In this document: one piece after another, positions 4,623 to 5,523 of the stretch
Numbering within the stretch: position 1 is the first letter of the stretch
Layout: every line of letters starts with the position of its first letter
Origin: CAZCWX01 sp964502465
GTDB lineage: Bacteria; Desulfobacterota; Binatia; Bin18
Direction of reading: 5' to 3'
Length of the DNA stretch: 5,523 nucleotides
Assembly (NCBI GenBank): GCA_964502465.1
Contig: CAZCWX010000275.1
Location: forward strand, 1-5,523
Program-made: the position numbers and the translations under genes
The notes under the pieces: generated by a model
Told to the model about the DNA's origin: nothing
Databases searched by the model: none
The model's input: the letters and a program-made list of their open reading frames with translations, nothing else

Positions 4623-5498
4623 TCACACCGTCTGCGCCCGCTCCACGACCTGCGCCACCCGGTCGATACACTCCAGCGCGTTGCCTTCGGCAATTTCCTT
4701 GGCGAATGGCTGCGAGAAGAGAACAATGCGGCTTGCCCCTGCGTCACGGAAGGCTTTCAGCGTATCTGCCGACAGTGCGCCGTTCTGGGGGTCAACGAAC
4801 GCCGACATCGTCAGCGAGTCTGGATTGCGCCCGAACTCGCGCGCCAGTTGCCGTATGGTGTTCACCTTGGTTTTGTAGTCTGCCGGATCATTCGCCAGAG
4901 GACACCAGCCGTCATAAGTACGCGCCACCCGCTCCAGCGCTTTCGGCACATGGCCGCCAAGAAAGATCGGGGGGCCAGATTTCTGCACAGGCTTGGGATC
5001 GCAGTAGACCGGTGGAAACTGCACCATTTCGCCTTGATAGCTGGGTTCCGGCTGCGTCCAACAGATGCGCATAGCCTCGGTGGTTTCTCGCAGCAGTTTC
5101 CAGCGGAGACGGAAATTCGCCCCCATCGCCTCGGTTTCTTCTCGTAACCAGCCCGCGCCGACGCCCAGGATCACGCGCCCGCCTGAGTACAGATCGAGGG
5201 TAGCAATGACCTTCGCCGTCATCAGGGCATGGCGTTCGGGGAGCAGACAAATTCCCGTTGCCAGCTTCAGGCTTTTTGTTGCGGTCGCCGCCACGGTGAG
5301 TGCGAGAAAGGGATCAGCCCAACGGTTATAATGCGTCGGCAGCCTTCCGCCGCCCGGCACTGGTGTCTGAAAACCGACTGGAATCACGGGATGTTCAGGA
5401 ATCCATAAGGACTCGAAGCCTCGCGTTTCCAGACGCTGGGCGATTGCTGCAATGTTGCTTGTCTCCGCGGTAGCGGGAACCAAAATACCGATATGCAT
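4623..5498 (-). CDS. LLM-class F420-dependent oxidoreductase (luciferase-like TIM barrel)
   Basis: The complete 291-residue protein matches the usual length of the Rv2161c-like F420 subgroup. It starts MHIGILVP, the first barrel strand. Then come the landmarks of the bacterial luciferase-like fold: RGFESLWIPEHPVIP (26-40), the YNRWADPFLAL segment (57-67), TGICLLPERHALMTAKVIAT (81-100) and SGGRVILGVGAGWLREE (105-121), the glycine-rich cofactor-side signature. PPIFLGGHVPKALERVA and YDGWCP follow in the C-terminal half. Such enzymes move hydride between reduced F420 (sometimes FMN) and an organic substrate; F420 is preferred here by subgroup resemblance, and the substrate is unknown. Cytoplasmic, no signal peptide. 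The SD AGGAG lies six bases upstream of ATG 5498. It converges on the hydrolase gene with a REP-like palindrome between, so the two are not co-transcribed. Superfamily certain; cofactor inferred. Confidence 0.95.
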   Translation of the reverse strand: MHIGILVPATAETSNIAAIAQRLETRGFESLWIPEHPVIPVGFQTPVPGGGRLPTHYNRWADPFLALTVAATATKSLKLATGICLLPERHALMTAKVIATLDLYSGGRVILGVGAGWLREETEAMGANFRLRWKLLRETTEAMRICWTQPEPSYQGEMVQFPPVYCDPKPVQKSGPPIFLGGHVPKALERVARTYDGWCPLANDPADYKTKVNTIRQLAREFGRNPDSLTMSAFVDPQNGALSADTLKAFRDAGASRIVLFSQPFAKEIAEGNALECIDRVAQVVERAQTV

Positions 5499-5523
5499 AG
5501 TTGTCTCCTTTCGTCCTCATGCC

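Noticed and set aside
4507..5147. Plus-strand open frames across the right-hand gene
   Set aside because: They are antisense to the LLM-class oxidoreductase, whose fold motifs are clear on the minus strand.
1..5523. CRISPR array, tRNA, rRNA, insertion sequence, integrase or attachment site
   Set aside because: No regularly spaced repeats, no cloverleaf or rRNA-like segment, and no transposase or integrase frame were seen on either strand.

Overview
The window looks like an accessory stretch of a fairly GC-rich bacterial chromosome. Its intact genes belong to families expanded in soil and sponge-associated lineages with large catabolic repertoires: a VOC-fold protein, a CocE/NonD-type serine hydrolase and an LLM-class F420-dependent oxidoreductase. 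Broken genes of a CaiB-type CoA-transferase and a secreted alpha/beta hydrolase fit the same picture. Tectomicrobia/Entotheonella-like, deltaproteobacterial-grade or Rokubacteria-like hosts would suit this mix, but that is inference from gene content only, and no phylogenetic marker is present.

Layout. (1) Positions 1-471, minus strand: the N-terminal 157 codons of a TIR-domain protein that runs off the left edge, with its own Shine-Dalgarno (SD) and a plausible promoter. An open frame on the opposite strand hides it. (2) 472-752: a divergent spacer with a plus-strand intrinsic terminator that has no visible gene in front of it, then a 22-codon remnant of a family III CoA-transferase start. 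(3) 753-1217, plus: an intact VOC metalloenzyme-like gene. (4) 1218-2650: a gene graveyard. It holds the 5' end of a signal-peptide-bearing Abhydrolase_10-like gene, an antitoxin-like 5' stub, a 91-aa gene with an SD that may be the other half of that antitoxin-like family, a convergent tryptophan-rich small minus-strand ORF and a weak 44-codon ORF. (5) 2651-4444, plus: a complete 597-aa CocE/NonD hydrolase with its full Ser-Asp-His triad. (6) 4445-4622: a convergent spacer filled by a REP-like double-hairpin palindrome. (7) 4623-5498, minus: a complete 291-aa LLM-class oxidoreductase.

The intact enzymes are not one operon. The hydrolase and the LLM protein are convergent, and the VOC gene is more than 1.4 kb away. 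A shared catabolic theme (ester or amide hydrolysis, flavin-type oxidoreduction, metal-dependent lyase or isomerase chemistry) is plausible but not demonstrated. The most unusual pattern is the run of three same-strand 5' stubs: start signals and first codons survive and the bodies are lost. The best lead towards a new system is the TIR protein, whose effector-associated domains lie outside the window. No complete novel system is visible here.
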